DNA of 64,000 nucleotides, taken from assembly GCF_964019385.1 (NCBI RefSeq), contig NC_088643.1:17694428-17758427 (forward strand), in the 5' to 3' direction. This document shows, piece after piece, positions 63,459 to 64,000 of this stretch. A program made the translations under genes and the position numbers. Position 1 is the stretch's first letter. Every line of letters begins with the position of its first letter. Origin of the DNA: Sycon ciliatum (taxonomy: Eukaryota; Porifera; Calcarea; Leucosolenida; Sycettidae). Below the pieces are notes generated by a model. The model did no database searches. It worked only from the letters and a program-made list of their open reading frames with translations, and was not told where the DNA came from.

Positions 63459-63979
63459 CAGTGCGTATCGGTTATAGTGTGGTCGTATACAAGAATATAC
63501 TGCTTACAAGAATGAACACTCATTTTTTCATAATCATAACACATATTTTATGTGTATGTTTATTCTTACAAGCAGTATTATCGCATAGTAGAATATATCG
63601 GCCCTAAGAATGGATTTTGTGTAGCAAAATATGCCAGATTAGCGCAAAGGGTATCGCCTGTAGCAATAACATCTGTGCTCTGTGCATACTCAATACTAAT
63701 ATTCAACACAAAAGAGAGTTATGTCCAAGGCCGCATTGGAGAATCACTTTTTCTGTCCAGTCGGACTCTTTCCTCCGACTTCTCTCGCATCCGCTGCTCC
63801 GCAGTCGCCTAGCACGACCGCGACTCCGCGACTCTGAGCCGTGTGTATCATGTGTACGTGTCCGCATGCCAAACGTGCGCGCATATGATGTCACACGTGA
63901 TTTATCGCGTGTAAGAAATATCGGCAATAAGAATCAAATGTCGTTTTTCAAACACCCACGCTATAACCGATACCTACTG
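63459..63979. mobile_element. Pogo/mariner-like element, 521 bp
   Basis: Inverted ends CAGT, then (A/G)GTATCGGTTATAGYGTGG, flanked by TA on both sides (63457-63458 and 63980-63981). No transposase, so non-autonomous. CAGT ends and the GTTATA motif recall the 187-bp MITE at 7676. Confidence 0.75.
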
Positions 63980-64000
63980 TACATGCATTGCAGTATGCAC

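Overview
The window is eukaryotic, most likely from an invertebrate animal (sponge or cnidarian grade; I cannot fix the taxon). The support is GT-AG introns, a metazoan ATF3/Fos-type bZIP gene, CR1/Jockey-like LINEs with (AAT)n or (ACA)n tails, a Penelope-like element with a GIY-YIG endonuclease and hammerhead ribozymes, tRNA-derived SINEs and many TA-flanked or 8-bp-TSD MITEs. Two runs of exactly 200 N (19119-19318 and 42552-42751) look like scaffolding gaps, so the window is three contigs: 1-19118, 19319-42551 and 42752-64000.

Layout. (1) 1-2224: a decayed LINE with a nested insertion, then a hairpin-rich repeat cluster carrying a hammerhead ribozyme. (2) 2225-17538 is repeated in reverse as 19319-40604, which is almost all of contig 2. 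Each arm has an unrecognised 638/641-aa gene (3363-5279 minus; 37538-39463 plus) and a three-exon bZIP gene (12444-15466 minus; 21407-23924 plus, frameshifted). The arms differ by SNPs, small indels and clean whole-element insertions. That pattern, plus the N gap exactly at the junction, suggests two divergent haplotypes placed head to head more than a real giant palindrome. (3) 40605-42551: a Penelope-like element ending at the contig edge.

(4) 42752-47210 is a second palindrome lying inside one contig. Two apparently identical arms each carry a 256-aa orphan gene and a small overlapping-ORF gene. They flank a 1-kb loop that encodes a 242-aa protein with a TFIIB-like zinc ribbon and has a perfect 28-bp hairpin at the arm/loop border. 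The genes are intronless, tightly packed and driven by TATA/CCAAT boxes, which suggests a DNA-virus-like or other selfish DNA insertion. A 1.25-kb CAACAAC minisatellite follows, then a REDGPA-repeat plus RING-H2 gene broken by a frameshift, then a small spliced zinc-finger gene. This block (42752-50424) is the best candidate for an undescribed system.

(5) 51000-64000: mostly repeats (LINE pieces, SINEs, MITEs, GA microsatellites, a tandem repeat holding nuclear-receptor DR1 half-site pairs). The one clear host-type gene is a type II membrane protein with a LamG-like region and a DUF1647-like putative glycosyltransferase domain (57382-59206, one frameshift).

All family names come from reading motifs by eye; no database search or alignment was run.
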